A stretch of 11,034 bases of DNA from Gemmatimonadales bacterium (GCA_030601605.1 JAUVTI010000052.1:1-11034); one strand, 5' to 3'. Positions 1 to 7,667 are shown, numbered from the stretch's first letter. Notes: generated by a model from the sequence alone, not told the origin. Numbers and translations are program-made.

Positions 1-377
1 TCGACGTCGGCCGAGTCCAGAGCGATGCGCTCCTCGATCAGCAAGTCGTGATGTATGTCGACGAGCTCCTGGTACACGCTGGGCCACATCGCCTGCAGCA
101 CCGTCTCGCGATCCAGCATCGAGTCGCCCGCGGCCACCCGGTCGGCGAACAGCACGAACTCCACCCAGCGGTGCGCTGCCCGCTCGGCGATCTCACGCTG
201 GAGCGGCACCCGCTCGAGATCGGCGAGCCAACCCGCCAGCTGGCTCACTCCCAGATCATGCCGCTCGGCCGTGGCCACCGCGTTGATGCCGCCGCCGAAC
301 CCGTCGCCGCACGCAACGAGGGCAACCAGGGCAGCCGCGGCCCCCGAGGCACGTAATGCAACTCTCATACGCTTCAT
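1..377 (-). CDS. Lipoprotein, probable SurA/PpiC-type peptidyl-prolyl isomerase or chaperone (C-terminus outside window)
   Basis: This is the first 125 codons of a gene that runs off the left edge. It starts at ATG 377-375, 8 bases after the mfd stop. A GAGGAG at 389-394, inside the end of mfd, lies 11 bases upstream of the ATG. Residues 1-23 form a lipoprotein signal: a basic start (MKRMR), a hydrophobic stretch, and the lipobox LVAC with Cys23 as the lipidated residue. After a short Gly-rich linker the rest is helix-prone and charged, resembling the N-terminal helical domain of SurA-like periplasmic chaperones. The catalytic parvulin domain would lie outside the window, so this assignment is inference from the N-terminal character and the position after mfd, where I recall such genes in related bacteria. 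It could be another helical lipoprotein. Being last in a tight operon, it is probably co-transcribed with mfd. The gene is certain; the function is not. Confidence 0.72.
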   Translation of the reverse strand, partial: MKRMRVALRASGAAAALVALVACGDGFGGGINAVATAERHDLGVSQLAGWLADLERVPLQREIAERAAHRWVEFVLFADRVAAGDSMLDRETVLQAMWPSVYQELVDIHHDLLIEERIALDSADV

Positions 378-385
378 TCAGTCAG

Positions 386-3300
386 TCACTCCTCACCCGC
401 GGCGGTCGCGAGCGCCCGCACCAATCCGGGCCCCATGGCGACTCCACCCAGGCGACGCAATCTCATTGCCAAAGGCACCATCTGGCGAACATCGGCGGAG
501 AACTGCACGTCCTCCATTGCCGCATTGAGCCGGAACAGCTTCGGCGCCGCATCAGGACGAAACTTGAGCCGCGCGTCGTCGCCCCGCACCAGGATCGACT
601 GCAGTCCCAGCGGGGTGCCGAGCGCGCGAAGCTCCGAAACTTCCAACAGTCGTTCCGCCTCGGCCGGGAGCGGCCCGAAGCGGTCGCGCAACTCCTCTCG
701 CAGCGCCGCAATCTCGCCAAGTTCCTCTGCCCGCGCCAGCCGCCGGTACAGGTCCAGCTTGGCGTCCTCGTCCGGAATGTACTCGTCCGGCAAATGGGCC
801 GGTCCGTCCAGGGTCACTTCAGTAGGGGGCCGCTCCGACGGCGTCCCCTCACCCCTGATCGCCCGCACCGTTTCACTCAGCCAGCGCAGGTAGAGGTCCA
901 CGCCCACCGCATGGGCGTGGCCCGACTGCTCGGCCCCTATGCGGTTTCCCGCTCCGCGCAGCTCCAGGTCGCGCAGCGCGATGCGGTAGCCGGAACCCAA
1001 TTCGGTGTGATGCTCCAGCACCTTGAGGCGCCGCTCCGCGTCGGGGTCCACCAGGTCCGGGACGAGCAGGTAGCAGTAAGCCCTCCTGTGCCCACGTCCA
1101 ACCCGCCCCCTCAGCTGGTACAGTTGCGCCAGCCCGAAATGGTGCGAGTTGTGCACGATCATCGTGTTGGCGTTGGACACGTCGAGTCCCGACTCCACGA
1201 TCATCGTGGAGACGAGTATGTCGACCTCTCCGGCCACGAAGCGCCGCATCACCCGATCCAGATCGCGCTCGCGCATCTTGCCGTGCGCCACTCCGACGCG
1301 GGCGCGCGGCATCAGCCTTTCCACTCGCGCCGCCATGGTGTCGATCGTCTCGATCCGGTTGTGCACGAAGAACACCTGCCCGCCCCGGTCCAGCTCCCGC
1401 GCCATTCCCTCGACCAACAGTTCGTCATCCCACGGCTCGATGAACGTGAGCACAGGTGACCGGTCCCGCGGCGGCGTCTGGATCATCGTGAGATCCCGCA
1501 GCCCGGCCAGCGCCTGGTGCAGCGTGCGCGGGATGGGCGTGGCCGTGAGTGTGAGCACGTCCACCTCGAGGCGCAGCGCCTTGATCCGCTCCTTGTGACG
1601 CACCCCGAACCGATGCTCCTCATCGACGACCAGGAGGCCCAGATCGTGGAACGTCACGTCCTGGGAGAGGAGCCGGTGCGTCCCGATGATGACGTCCACC
1701 TTGCCGTCCCGCAGCCGCTCCACCGCGTCGCGCTGCTCCTTCGGCGTGCGGAACCGCGACAGCACCTCGACGTTGACCGGAAAGTCGGCCATCCGCTCGA
1801 GGAACGTGCGCCCGTGCTGCTCGGCGAGAATCGTGGTGGGCACCAGCACCGCCACCTGCTTTCCCGCCTGAACCGCCTTGAAGGCCGCCCGCACGGCAAC
1901 CTCCGTCTTGCCGTACCCCACGTCGCCCACGATGAGCCGATCCATGGGGCGCGCCAGTTCCATGTCGCTCTTGGTCTCCTCGGTGGCGGTCCTCTGATCG
2001 GGCGTATCCTCGTACAGGAAGGCCGACTCGAGCTCGCGCTGCCACCGAGTGTCGGGAGGAAAAGCGTAACCCGCGGCCACCGAGCGCCGCGCGTGGAGCT
2101 CCAGCAGCTCCGCCGCCATCCGGTGAATGGCGGCCTCGGTCTTGGCGCGCTGCCGCTGCCAGCGTCGGCCCCCGAGCCGATGCAGCTTGGGGGGCGGGCG
2201 GTCCTCCCCGTCTCCACCCACCGAGCGGTACTGCTCCAGTTGGTCGATGCGGTAGAGCGGCACGTTCAGCCGGTCGCCGCCCTCGTACTCCAGCACGGCG
2301 ACCTCCATCGTGGCTCCCTCGCCCAGGGTGATAGTCTCGATGCCGCGATACAGCCCGATGCCGTGCTCCAGGTGCACTACGTAGTCCCCGGGGGTGAGCG
2401 CCCCCGCGGTGGCGGTCGTGAGAGCCTGCCGGTAGCGCCGCGCCCTGCGGATGCGCCTGGCGCGCCGGAATATCTCGTGGTCCGTGAGCACCGTGAGCTC
2501 ACGCATCACGAAGCCGCCGCCAAGGGATCCGAGCGCCAACGTAACGGTCGCAGGCAGCTCAGCGACGGCGGCGCCCTCTCCGCCGAGCAACTCCTCGAGC
2601 CGCTCGAGCTGCCCCTCGTTGTCACACAGAATGAGCGTGGGACCGGCGCGCACCACCTGGGCCAGCCGGCTCACCTTTCGGTCGACGGCCGGGGGGCTCT
2701 CGAACCGGAAGTCGTGATCCACCGGTTCGCGCTCCAACTCCAGTTTCGCGAACCCGCTCCACCGCTCCTGCCAGGCGGCCGGCGAGTGAAACACCGCCTC
2801 CCGTCCGGGCACGTCCTCACCGCGCCGGCTCGCCACCTCTATGTGATGCGCCGCTTCCACCCACACCCGCCTGACGTCTTCCTCCTCGACGTCCCCGTCC
2901 ACGACCACGAGCGTGTCGGTCGGCAGCAGGTCCAGCAGGCTCTGGCGCTCCCGATCACCCGGCCCCGCTGCCGCGTCGTCGCTCAGGCCGGCTTCGCCCT
3001 CCGCCTCGGCCGCACTGACGGCCACCGGGAGAATCGTGACGGCGTCCACCTCCCCCTCGGAGCGCTGCGTGTCGAGATCGAAACCGCGAATCGAGGTCAG
3101 CTCGTCGCCCCACCATTCGAGCCGCGTGGGGGAAGCCATTCCGTAGCCATACACGTCGATGATGCCACCGCGCACGGCGTATTGAGCCACGTCCAGCACC
3201 GAAGGCCGCCGCTCATACCCCATCGCCTCCAACCGATCCACGAGCAGGCCGAGCGGGAGCGCCTCGCCGGTGCGAACCTCCATCCGGTGGCGGGCCACTG

Positions 3301-3697
3301 CGTGCGGCATGCGAGTGAGCTCGGCTGTGGCGCGGAGCGTGGTGACAACGACCTGGATCTTCCCCACGAGCACCGCCGCGATCGTCTCCACCCGCTCACC
3401 CGCGATCTCGAAGTGCGGCTCCTCCTCGCCCAGCGCCTCACGCTGGGGGAACATCCGCACTGCACCGCCCAACAGGACGTCCAGATCCGAGAGCCAGCGC
3501 TCGGCTGCCGGCGGCGCCGACGTGACTATCAGAACAACGCGCTGTGGGAAGTCGCGGGCCAGCGCCGCGACGAGCACCGCGGAGCTGGAGCCCGGAAGTC
3601 CTCCGACCGCGATCCGCTCGCCGCGCCCGGGCAGGACATCCCGAAGGGCCCGCCAGGGAGCGAGCCCGGAAAAGGCCTCCACCAACCGCGGGAGCAC
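386..3697 (-). CDS. mfd: Transcription-repair coupling factor Mfd
   Basis: 1103 residues, a normal length for Mfd. The protein is a DNA translocase that pushes or removes RNA polymerase stalled at DNA damage and recruits UvrA. Domains in order: a UvrB-like N-terminal module at about 1-330, with no working Walker A (the GLPGSSS near 33-39 lacks the GKT) as is usual for Mfd; the RNA-polymerase-interacting, CarD-like domain at about 434-540 (starts LTPGDYVVHLEHGIG); two RecA-like translocase lobes with Walker A GDVGYGKT 591-598, DEEH 692-695, TATPIPRT 718-725 and QLRGRVGR 861-868; the TRG motif region at about 897-926; and a C-terminal regulatory domain at about 965-1065. All helicase motifs are intact. 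The start is GTG 3697-3695, sharing one base with the TAG stop of the upstream gene and preceded by GGAGGG at 3702-3707. No frameshift is seen. Identification is secure. Confidence 0.98.
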   Translation of the reverse strand: MLPRLVEAFSGLAPWRALRDVLPGRGERIAVGGLPGSSSAVLVAALARDFPQRVVLIVTSAPPAAERWLSDLDVLLGGAVRMFPQREALGEEEPHFEIAGERVETIAAVLVGKIQVVVTTLRATAELTRMPHAVARHRMEVRTGEALPLGLLVDRLEAMGYERRPSVLDVAQYAVRGGIIDVYGYGMASPTRLEWWGDELTSIRGFDLDTQRSEGEVDAVTILPVAVSAAEAEGEAGLSDDAAAGPGDRERQSLLDLLPTDTLVVVDGDVEEEDVRRVWVEAAHHIEVASRRGEDVPGREAVFHSPAAWQERWSGFAKLELEREPVDHDFRFESPPAVDRKVSRLAQVVRAGPTLILCDNEGQLERLEELLGGEGAAVAELPATVTLALGSLGGGFVMRELTVLTDHEIFRRARRIRRARRYRQALTTATAGALTPGDYVVHLEHGIGLYRGIETITLGEGATMEVAVLEYEGGDRLNVPLYRIDQLEQYRSVGGDGEDRPPPKLHRLGGRRWQRQRAKTEAAIHRMAAELLELHARRSVAAGYAFPPDTRWQRELESAFLYEDTPDQRTATEETKSDMELARPMDRLIVGDVGYGKTEVAVRAAFKAVQAGKQVAVLVPTTILAEQHGRTFLERMADFPVNVEVLSRFRTPKEQRDAVERLRDGKVDVIIGTHRLLSQDVTFHDLGLLVVDEEHRFGVRHKERIKALRLEVDVLTLTATPIPRTLHQALAGLRDLTMIQTPPRDRSPVLTFIEPWDDELLVEGMARELDRGGQVFFVHNRIETIDTMAARVERLMPRARVGVAHGKMRERDLDRVMRRFVAGEVDILVSTMIVESGLDVSNANTMIVHNSHHFGLAQLYQLRGRVGRGHRRAYCYLLVPDLVDPDAERRLKVLEHHTELGSGYRIALRDLELRGAGNRIGAEQSGHAHAVGVDLYLRWLSETVRAIRGEGTPSERPPTEVTLDGPAHLPDEYIPDEDAKLDLYRRLARAEELGEIAALREELRDRFGPLPAEAERLLEVSELRALGTPLGLQSILVRGDDARLKFRPDAAPKLFRLNAAMEDVQFSADVRQMVPLAMRLRRLGGVAMGPGLVRALATAAGEE

Positions 3698-5487
3698 TAC
3701 ACCCTCCGCGCGGCCCCGCCCACGCTCGCCAGGGCGAACTCGAGCAGCGCAGCCGCGATCGCCGCCGTGAGGAGGATGGCGGTGAGGTCGGCCCGCCGGG
3801 CACCCTGGAACAGCTCGCGGTCCATTGCGCGATCCCCCAGCACGTTCGCCTCGGGACCCAGCGTCGCTCGCACGGCGGTCGGGGCGGCAGGCGCAAGCCG
3901 CGACTCACGGCGGTCGTGGTTCACCTCCAGCGCTCCGACCGTATCGCCCGCGGCGGCACGCAGGAAGTAGACCCCCGGGTCGAGCGGCGCGACCACGACG
4001 CCGCCCTGGACCGTCAGCTCCTCGCCCGCGACGAGAATGCTGCGTGCGGCAGCCGGCAGCCGCACGGTCTGGCCGGGCGTCGCGCCGAGGACCCACGACT
4101 CACCCGCAGCGAGGCGGTTCACCAACAGGTCGAGAAACGGAACGAAGGCGGCGCTCACGGGCAGCCCGGTCCATTCGACTTCCATGCGGCTCGCCACGAT
4201 CACGACGTCGCCGGCCCGCACGAGCCACGGCTCGCCTCCGGCGCGTGCCACGACCGGGCCGCTCCCCAGCAGCCGGTAACGCCGCAGGACCGGCGCCCCC
4301 CGGGCCGCGCCCGCGTCCCCCGTGACCACCCACTCGCCGTCCACGAGCTCGCCCAGCCGCCACTCGACACCGCGCGCGGCGAGCGTCCGGTTCACGGCCC
4401 CAACCAGTGCGGGGTCCTCGGGCGGAAACAGCACCGTAGTTCCCGCCGCCGGCCGGTCGGCCAGGGTGACTTCGTCGCCCGAGCGAATGCGGCCGCCCTG
4501 GCGCAGCACATCGGCCGCCTCCCGCACGAAGCTTCCCACGCCGCGCTCGACACGCGTTGCGGCTGGATCGGCCACGCGCAGCGCGAGGAACCACTGGTCG
4601 TCCGCGTTGAGCTCGTCGGGGTCGAGCGCCAGGCGCGCCTGCAGCCAGCCACGCTCCGCCACAGTGGCGGAGAGCACGACCACCTCACCCGACCCCGCCA
4701 CCGCGCCCGCCAGCTCATGACCGCCGGCCTCGAGCCTGAGCGCGGCCTCCCCGGGGAACGTGCCTCCGAGCCGGACGATCACCTCGCCGCTCGGTGACCA
4801 GACCCGAGGCTCCACGTGCGCGGAATCGATTCCGCGATTCTGCGGAACCTCCGGTGAAGCCCACAGCAGCACCGGCACCGCGCTCGGCTCACCCGCGGAC
4901 AGCGCCGTTTCCTGGAGGTCGCTGAGCACCACGACCTCGCGGACCGGGAGCGGCGCGTCCTCGACCGCCCGCGCGGCGATGCGGACGGCCTCCGAAACGT
5001 CGAGCCGCACCGGCCAGGGCGTGACGCTGTCCACCGCCGCCAGCGCCTCGGCCCGGCCGACGCGCCGCGGCAACCCGTCCGCCAGCACGATCCAGATCTG
5101 GTCCTGCTCGGTGGCGCGCTCCAGCACGTGCCGCGCGCGTTCCGCCAGAACGTCGAGCACACGGCGCCCACCGACCACGGCCCCGGATGAGAGTGAGTTG
5201 TCGAGCACCAGCGCCATCGCAGTCGGCGGATGCCCGGTGCCCGACGCGACGCGAGCCACGGGACGCGCCGCCGCGAGCACCACGAAGAGGATCACCGCCA
5301 TGCGCAGCAGCAGCAGGATCAGGTTCTTCAGCTTGAGCCTCCTGCTGTGCTCCCGCTCGGTAGCCGTCAGATAGCGGACCGCGGGAAAGACCACGGTGGG
5401 AGGCAGGCGTCGGCCGATGAGGTGCAGCAACGGCGGGAGCGCCACGGCCACGAGGCCGATCAGCGCCAGCGGGTGGAGGAAGCCCAT
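3697..5487 (-). CDS. BatA-like membrane protein with von Willebrand factor A domain
   Basis: 596 residues. The N-terminus (MGFLHPLALIGLVAVALPPL) is typical of the BatA/aerotolerance family: membrane segment about 5-24, a short basic loop, then a second segment about 55-75. A VWA domain follows, with a metal-site motif DNSLS at 96-100 (DxSxS type) and LSD at 188-190. A long region, residues about 215-540, is probably beta-rich and extracytoplasmic and is not matched to a named domain. A final membrane segment lies near 568-588 and ends with a short basic tail. Family members are thought to form envelope complexes with DUF58 and MoxR proteins; the biochemical role is unclear. I chose ATG 5487 because it sits in TGATG with the DUF58 stop and gives the family N-terminus. 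The open frame extends to 5598, but those 37 residues are Arg-rich and inside DUF58. No strong Shine-Dalgarno is seen, so translation is probably coupled to DUF58. Confidence 0.9.
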   Translation of the reverse strand: MGFLHPLALIGLVAVALPPLLHLIGRRLPPTVVFPAVRYLTATEREHSRRLKLKNLILLLLRMAVILFVVLAAARPVARVASGTGHPPTAMALVLDNSLSSGAVVGGRRVLDVLAERARHVLERATEQDQIWIVLADGLPRRVGRAEALAAVDSVTPWPVRLDVSEAVRIAARAVEDAPLPVREVVVLSDLQETALSAGEPSAVPVLLWASPEVPQNRGIDSAHVEPRVWSPSGEVIVRLGGTFPGEAALRLEAGGHELAGAVAGSGEVVVLSATVAERGWLQARLALDPDELNADDQWFLALRVADPAATRVERGVGSFVREAADVLRQGGRIRSGDEVTLADRPAAGTTVLFPPEDPALVGAVNRTLAARGVEWRLGELVDGEWVVTGDAGAARGAPVLRRYRLLGSGPVVARAGGEPWLVRAGDVVIVASRMEVEWTGLPVSAAFVPFLDLLVNRLAAGESWVLGATPGQTVRLPAAARSILVAGEELTVQGGVVVAPLDPGVYFLRAAAGDTVGALEVNHDRRESRLAPAAPTAVRATLGPEANVLGDRAMDRELFQGARRADLTAILLTAAIAAALLEFALASVGGAARRV

Positions 5488-6398
5488 CACCCGAAACGCG
5501 AGCGACTGGCTGCGGCGCGCCGCAGGACGTACCCGAAGGGGGTGTCGGTCAGCACGTGATGGTAATCGATGCCACCGCCGCGGCACGACGAGCGCCACTC
5601 ATCAATGGTGCGCCGCACCGTTTCTTCGTACACGCCGCGCAGCTCCCGTGGCCGCGCCACAACTGCGCCGCCGGTCTCGGGATCCTCGAAGCGCGCCTCG
5701 GGCGGGCCCTCGAGCGACAGCTCGGCCGGGTCCATGATGTGGAACACCACCACCTGGTGGCCGCGGTGGCGCAGATGCTGCAGCGCGAGCAGGGCGAGGT
5801 CCTTGTCGAGCAGCAGGTCGGAAACGAAGATCACCAGGCCGCGGCGCCTGAGGAGGTCGGTGACCTGACGCAGTGCCGGCTCGGCAACGGTGCCCTGGCC
5901 CGCCTCCAGCTCGCCCAGCGCCGCCAACAGCTGCCACCAATGCCCATGCCGCGCCCTCGCGCGCACGACCGATCGCACCCGCTCGTCGAAGGCGATGAGC
6001 CCGGTCGCGTCGCGCTGCCTCAGCAGCACGAGCGCAAGGGCGGCAACCAGCCGCTTGGCATACTCCAGCTTCGTGAGGCGGCGCTCACCACCCACCCAGT
6101 CCATCGACCGGCTCACGTCCAGCACGACCATCGAGCGCAGGTTGGTCTCTTCCTCGTACTGCTTCACGAACAGCCGGTCGGCCCGCGCCAGGAGCTTCCA
6201 GTCCAGGTAGCGGAGCTCGTCACCGGGTTGGTAGGGTCGGTGCTCCGCGAACTCCACAGAGAACCCCCTGAACGGAGACCGGTGCAGGCCGGCGAGGAAG
6301 CCCTCCACCACCCCGCGGGCGGCCAGCTCTATGCCCCCGAGCTGCGCCACCTCGTAGGGGTCGAGCAGATCCACGCGGTTCGTCAATCGCTGTGCCAT
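5487..6398 (-). CDS. DUF58 domain protein (VWA-like fold)
   Basis: 303 residues, a usual length for the soluble DUF58 class. The family signature is clear at about 53-84 (HRPYQPGDELRYLDWKLLAR and following, ending in an acidic QYEEE). It is followed by a VWA-type metal-site motif DVSRS at 94-98 and a later SD at 193-194. No signal peptide or membrane segment is visible, so it is likely cytoplasmic or membrane-associated through its partner. DUF58 genes commonly sit with a MoxR AAA+ ATPase and BatA-type proteins and are linked to envelope stress and folding or assembly of exported proteins. Here BatA follows directly (one-base overlap) but no moxR is next to it. It is the first gene of the operon. 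The ATG at 6398 has no Shine-Dalgarno, which fits the promoter placed only 8 bases upstream (leaderless mRNA). Exact molecular function is unknown for the family. Confidence 0.93.
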   Translation of the reverse strand: MAQRLTNRVDLLDPYEVAQLGGIELAARGVVEGFLAGLHRSPFRGFSVEFAEHRPYQPGDELRYLDWKLLARADRLFVKQYEEETNLRSMVVLDVSRSMDWVGGERRLTKLEYAKRLVAALALVLLRQRDATGLIAFDERVRSVVRARARHGHWWQLLAALGELEAGQGTVAEPALRQVTDLLRRRGLVIFVSDLLLDKDLALLALQHLRHRGHQVVVFHIMDPAELSLEGPPEARFEDPETGGAVVARPRELRGVYEETVRRTIDEWRSSCRGGGIDYHHVLTDTPFGYVLRRAAASRSRFG

Positions 6399-6406
6399 CG
6401 CACTGC

Positions 6407-6435
6407 ATCGTACCCGCGCCGCGCGCGCGGGTCAA
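6407..6435 (-). promoter_or_regulatory. Sigma-70-type promoter of the DUF58–BatA–mfd operon, predicted leaderless
   Basis: On the minus strand, -35 TTGACC (6435-6430), a 17-base spacer and -10 TACGAT (6412-6407) form a near-consensus housekeeping promoter. Counting 6-8 bases from the -10 puts the transcription start at about 6400-6398, at or within two bases of the ATG at 6398. No ribosome binding site precedes that ATG, in agreement with leaderless translation. The motif is seen directly; the start site is inferred. Confidence 0.68.
6413..6431. repeat. CG inverted repeat filling the operon promoter spacer
   Basis: CCCGCGC (6413-6419) and GCGCGGG (6425-6431) are perfect inverted repeats around a 5-base centre. 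They occupy the whole spacer between the -10 and -35 of the operon promoter and reach into the -35. Positions 6420-6429 are strictly alternating CG. It could be an operator or a supercoiling-sensitive element, or simply a result of high GC. Confidence 0.5.
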
Positions 6436-6538
6436 ACAGCCGGACGCCTGTCACCCAGCGGGGACGGTAGGCGCCGGACCGCGCCATGTCTGATCTGCAT
6501 AAGCGCTTGACGGACAACGACATAGAGTGTTGCTCCGG

Positions 6539-6554
6539 ACGTGGCACGCCACGT
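6539..6554. repeat. 16-base palindrome upstream of the DUF4384 gene
   Basis: ACGTGGC (6539-6545), AC, GCCACGT (6548-6554) is a perfect 7-base inverted repeat with a 2-base centre. It overlaps the -24 box of the sigma-54-like promoter and ends just before the TACTCT -10-like hexamer, so a dimeric regulator bound here would affect initiation. It could also be a by-product of the promoter sequence. Confidence 0.5.
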
Positions 6555-6557
6555 GCT
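6542..6557 (+). promoter_or_regulatory. Sigma-54-like (-24/-12) promoter candidate for the DUF4384 gene
   Basis: TGGCACG at 6542-6548 matches the RpoN -24 consensus exactly. With the required spacing (10 bases between GG and GC) it is followed by GTGCT at 6553-6557, one mismatch from TTGCW. The predicted start is near 6568, giving a 23-base leader that contains the Shine-Dalgarno at 6580-6587. An alternative reading is a sigma-70 extended -10 (TGC then TACTCT, 6554-6562), which predicts about the same start but has no good -35 at normal spacing (TCCGGA at 6534-6539). Confidence 0.5.
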
Positions 6558-6579
6558 ACTCTGGATACGCGGATGGCCC

Positions 6580-6587
6580 GGGAGGTG
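6580..6587 (+). promoter_or_regulatory. Shine-Dalgarno that decides the DUF4384 start
   Basis: GGGAGGTG lies so that its GGAGG core (6581-6585) ends 5 bases before ATG 6591. This favours that ATG over the in-frame ATGs at 6573 and 6486, which have no such site. The 6486 ATG is also upstream of the predicted transcription start. Confidence 0.8.
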
Positions 6588-6590
6588 CCC

Positions 6591-7607
6591 ATGCTTGTAG
6601 AGCTCTTGGTGGCGACGGTGCCGCTAGTGAGCCCGGTTGCAAACCACGCGTCCGGAGCGTTCGCAGCCGCACCTCCCGGACCACCGGTTTCGCAGACGCC
6701 GTACATCGCGCTCAGCGCCGGCGACCGCGATTTCTTCACTTCGGGAGACCGCGTCCAGGTCTCGTTCCGATCCGCCACCGACGGATACGTCATGGTGTTC
6801 CGCGTGGACACCGACGGGCGGGTTCGCGTGCTGTTCCCCAGACGCCCCGGCGACGAGAGCTACGTGCGCGGCGGGCAGACCTACCTCAAGGACGCCTTCG
6901 TCGTGGATGAGTACCCCGGGGTGGGGTACCTGTTCGCCATTGTGAGCCTGGACCGGTTCGATTACGGGTCGTGGGTGCGGGACGGTCGCTGGAACTACAA
7001 CAGGGTGGCGCCCCGGGGCCGCATCAGCGGTGACCCGTACGTGGCGCTGGTCGACCTCGAGGAGCAGTTGCTGCCGCGAGGATACGGAGCCTACGCCCAC
7101 GATGTCCTGCCATACCTGGTAGCCAGCAATCCGGCAGCGTACAGCGAGTACCGTGACTGGTGCGGCACCTTCCGCATTGTGTACGACGATCCAGCCGCGT
7201 ACCCGCTGTTTGGCTACCCCGCATTCGGCTACCCCGCCGTGTACGCAGCCCATCCGGCTCCCCTGTACGTGACGCCACTCTACGCCTACACGGTGCCGCG
7301 CGGGCTGCATCCGCGAGTGGGCCGTACACCGCGCCGGTCCACGGCTGCGGCGGGACGGCACCCTGCCCCCCGCAGCGCCACGCGGCGAACCGGCATGGCC
7401 GGCATGCCCGCCGCGGTCGACCGGCGCCCGGCACCCTCGCGCGGGCCCGGAATCGCAGATGACGTCAGGCGGCTCGCCGGGGAGAGCAACGGACGGGTGG
7501 GGCACCCCTCCCGCCCCCGCAGCGCCCCACGCACTCAGCAAGACAGGCGGCGCCCGGCGCCGCCGCGCCAAACCGGCCGCACGTACGCCGTGCGCGGCCT
7601 GTTCTGA
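6591..7607 (+). CDS. Secreted DUF4384 domain protein with Tyr-rich segment and basic Pro/Arg tail
   Basis: 338 residues from ATG 6591, chosen for the strong Shine-Dalgarno. Residues 1-25 are a hydrophobic, Ala-ending segment that could be a signal peptide, although it lacks the usual basic start. Residues about 37-120 resemble DUF4384: an opening YIALSAGDRDFF, then a strand pair around DGYVMVFRVDTDGRVRVLFP (64-83), and later VGYLFAIVSLDRFD. The domain is found in envelope or secreted proteins of unknown biochemical role. Residues 204-233 are a Tyr/Pro/Ala-rich stretch with FGYPAFGYPAVY-like repeats. The last 100 residues are rich in Arg and Pro with few acidic residues, and are probably disordered; they may bind polyanions such as nucleic acid, lipopolysaccharide or wall polymer. 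It stands alone, divergent from the DUF58 operon. Family is fairly sure, function unknown. Confidence 0.85.
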   Translation: MLVELLVATVPLVSPVANHASGAFAAAPPGPPVSQTPYIALSAGDRDFFTSGDRVQVSFRSATDGYVMVFRVDTDGRVRVLFPRRPGDESYVRGGQTYLKDAFVVDEYPGVGYLFAIVSLDRFDYGSWVRDGRWNYNRVAPRGRISGDPYVALVDLEEQLLPRGYGAYAHDVLPYLVASNPAAYSEYRDWCGTFRIVYDDPAAYPLFGYPAFGYPAVYAAHPAPLYVTPLYAYTVPRGLHPRVGRTPRRSTAAAGRHPAPRSATRRTGMAGMPAAVDRRPAPSRGPGIADDVRRLAGESNGRVGHPSRPRSAPRTQQDRRRPAPPRQTGRTYAVRGLF

Positions 7608-7667
7608 CCTTCCCCCCCGCCCATTTCGGGTACTCCGACTGACGCGACAGGTCCCGGTCCCGCGGGG

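Noticed and set aside
356..1459. A 367-codon plus-strand frame opposite the end of mfd, and similar long plus-strand frames at 3544-4797 and 5556-6470
   Set aside because: Each lies opposite a well-identified minus-strand gene and has the composition of a codon-bias shadow.
1517..3970. An 817-codon open frame on the plus strand opposite mfd
   Set aside because: It is antisense to a complete, motif-verified Mfd and crosses into the BatA gene; its product is low-complexity His/Arg/Leu-rich sequence without recognisable domains. Long antisense frames are expected at this GC content.
5488..5598. Longer N-terminus for the BatA-like protein
   Set aside because: The extra 37 residues are Arg-rich, inside DUF58, and would hide the family-typical membrane start at 5487.
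6507..6512. TTGACG as a -35 box on the plus strand
   Set aside because: At 16-18 base spacing there is no -10-like hexamer (TTGCTC at 17), and the TACTCT at 6557 is much too far.
7575..7599. Hairpin at the end of the DUF4384 gene as a terminator
   Set aside because: The GGCCGCAC/GTGCGCGGCC pairing needs a two-base bulge, lies within codons, and has no U-tract; ordinary for this GC content.
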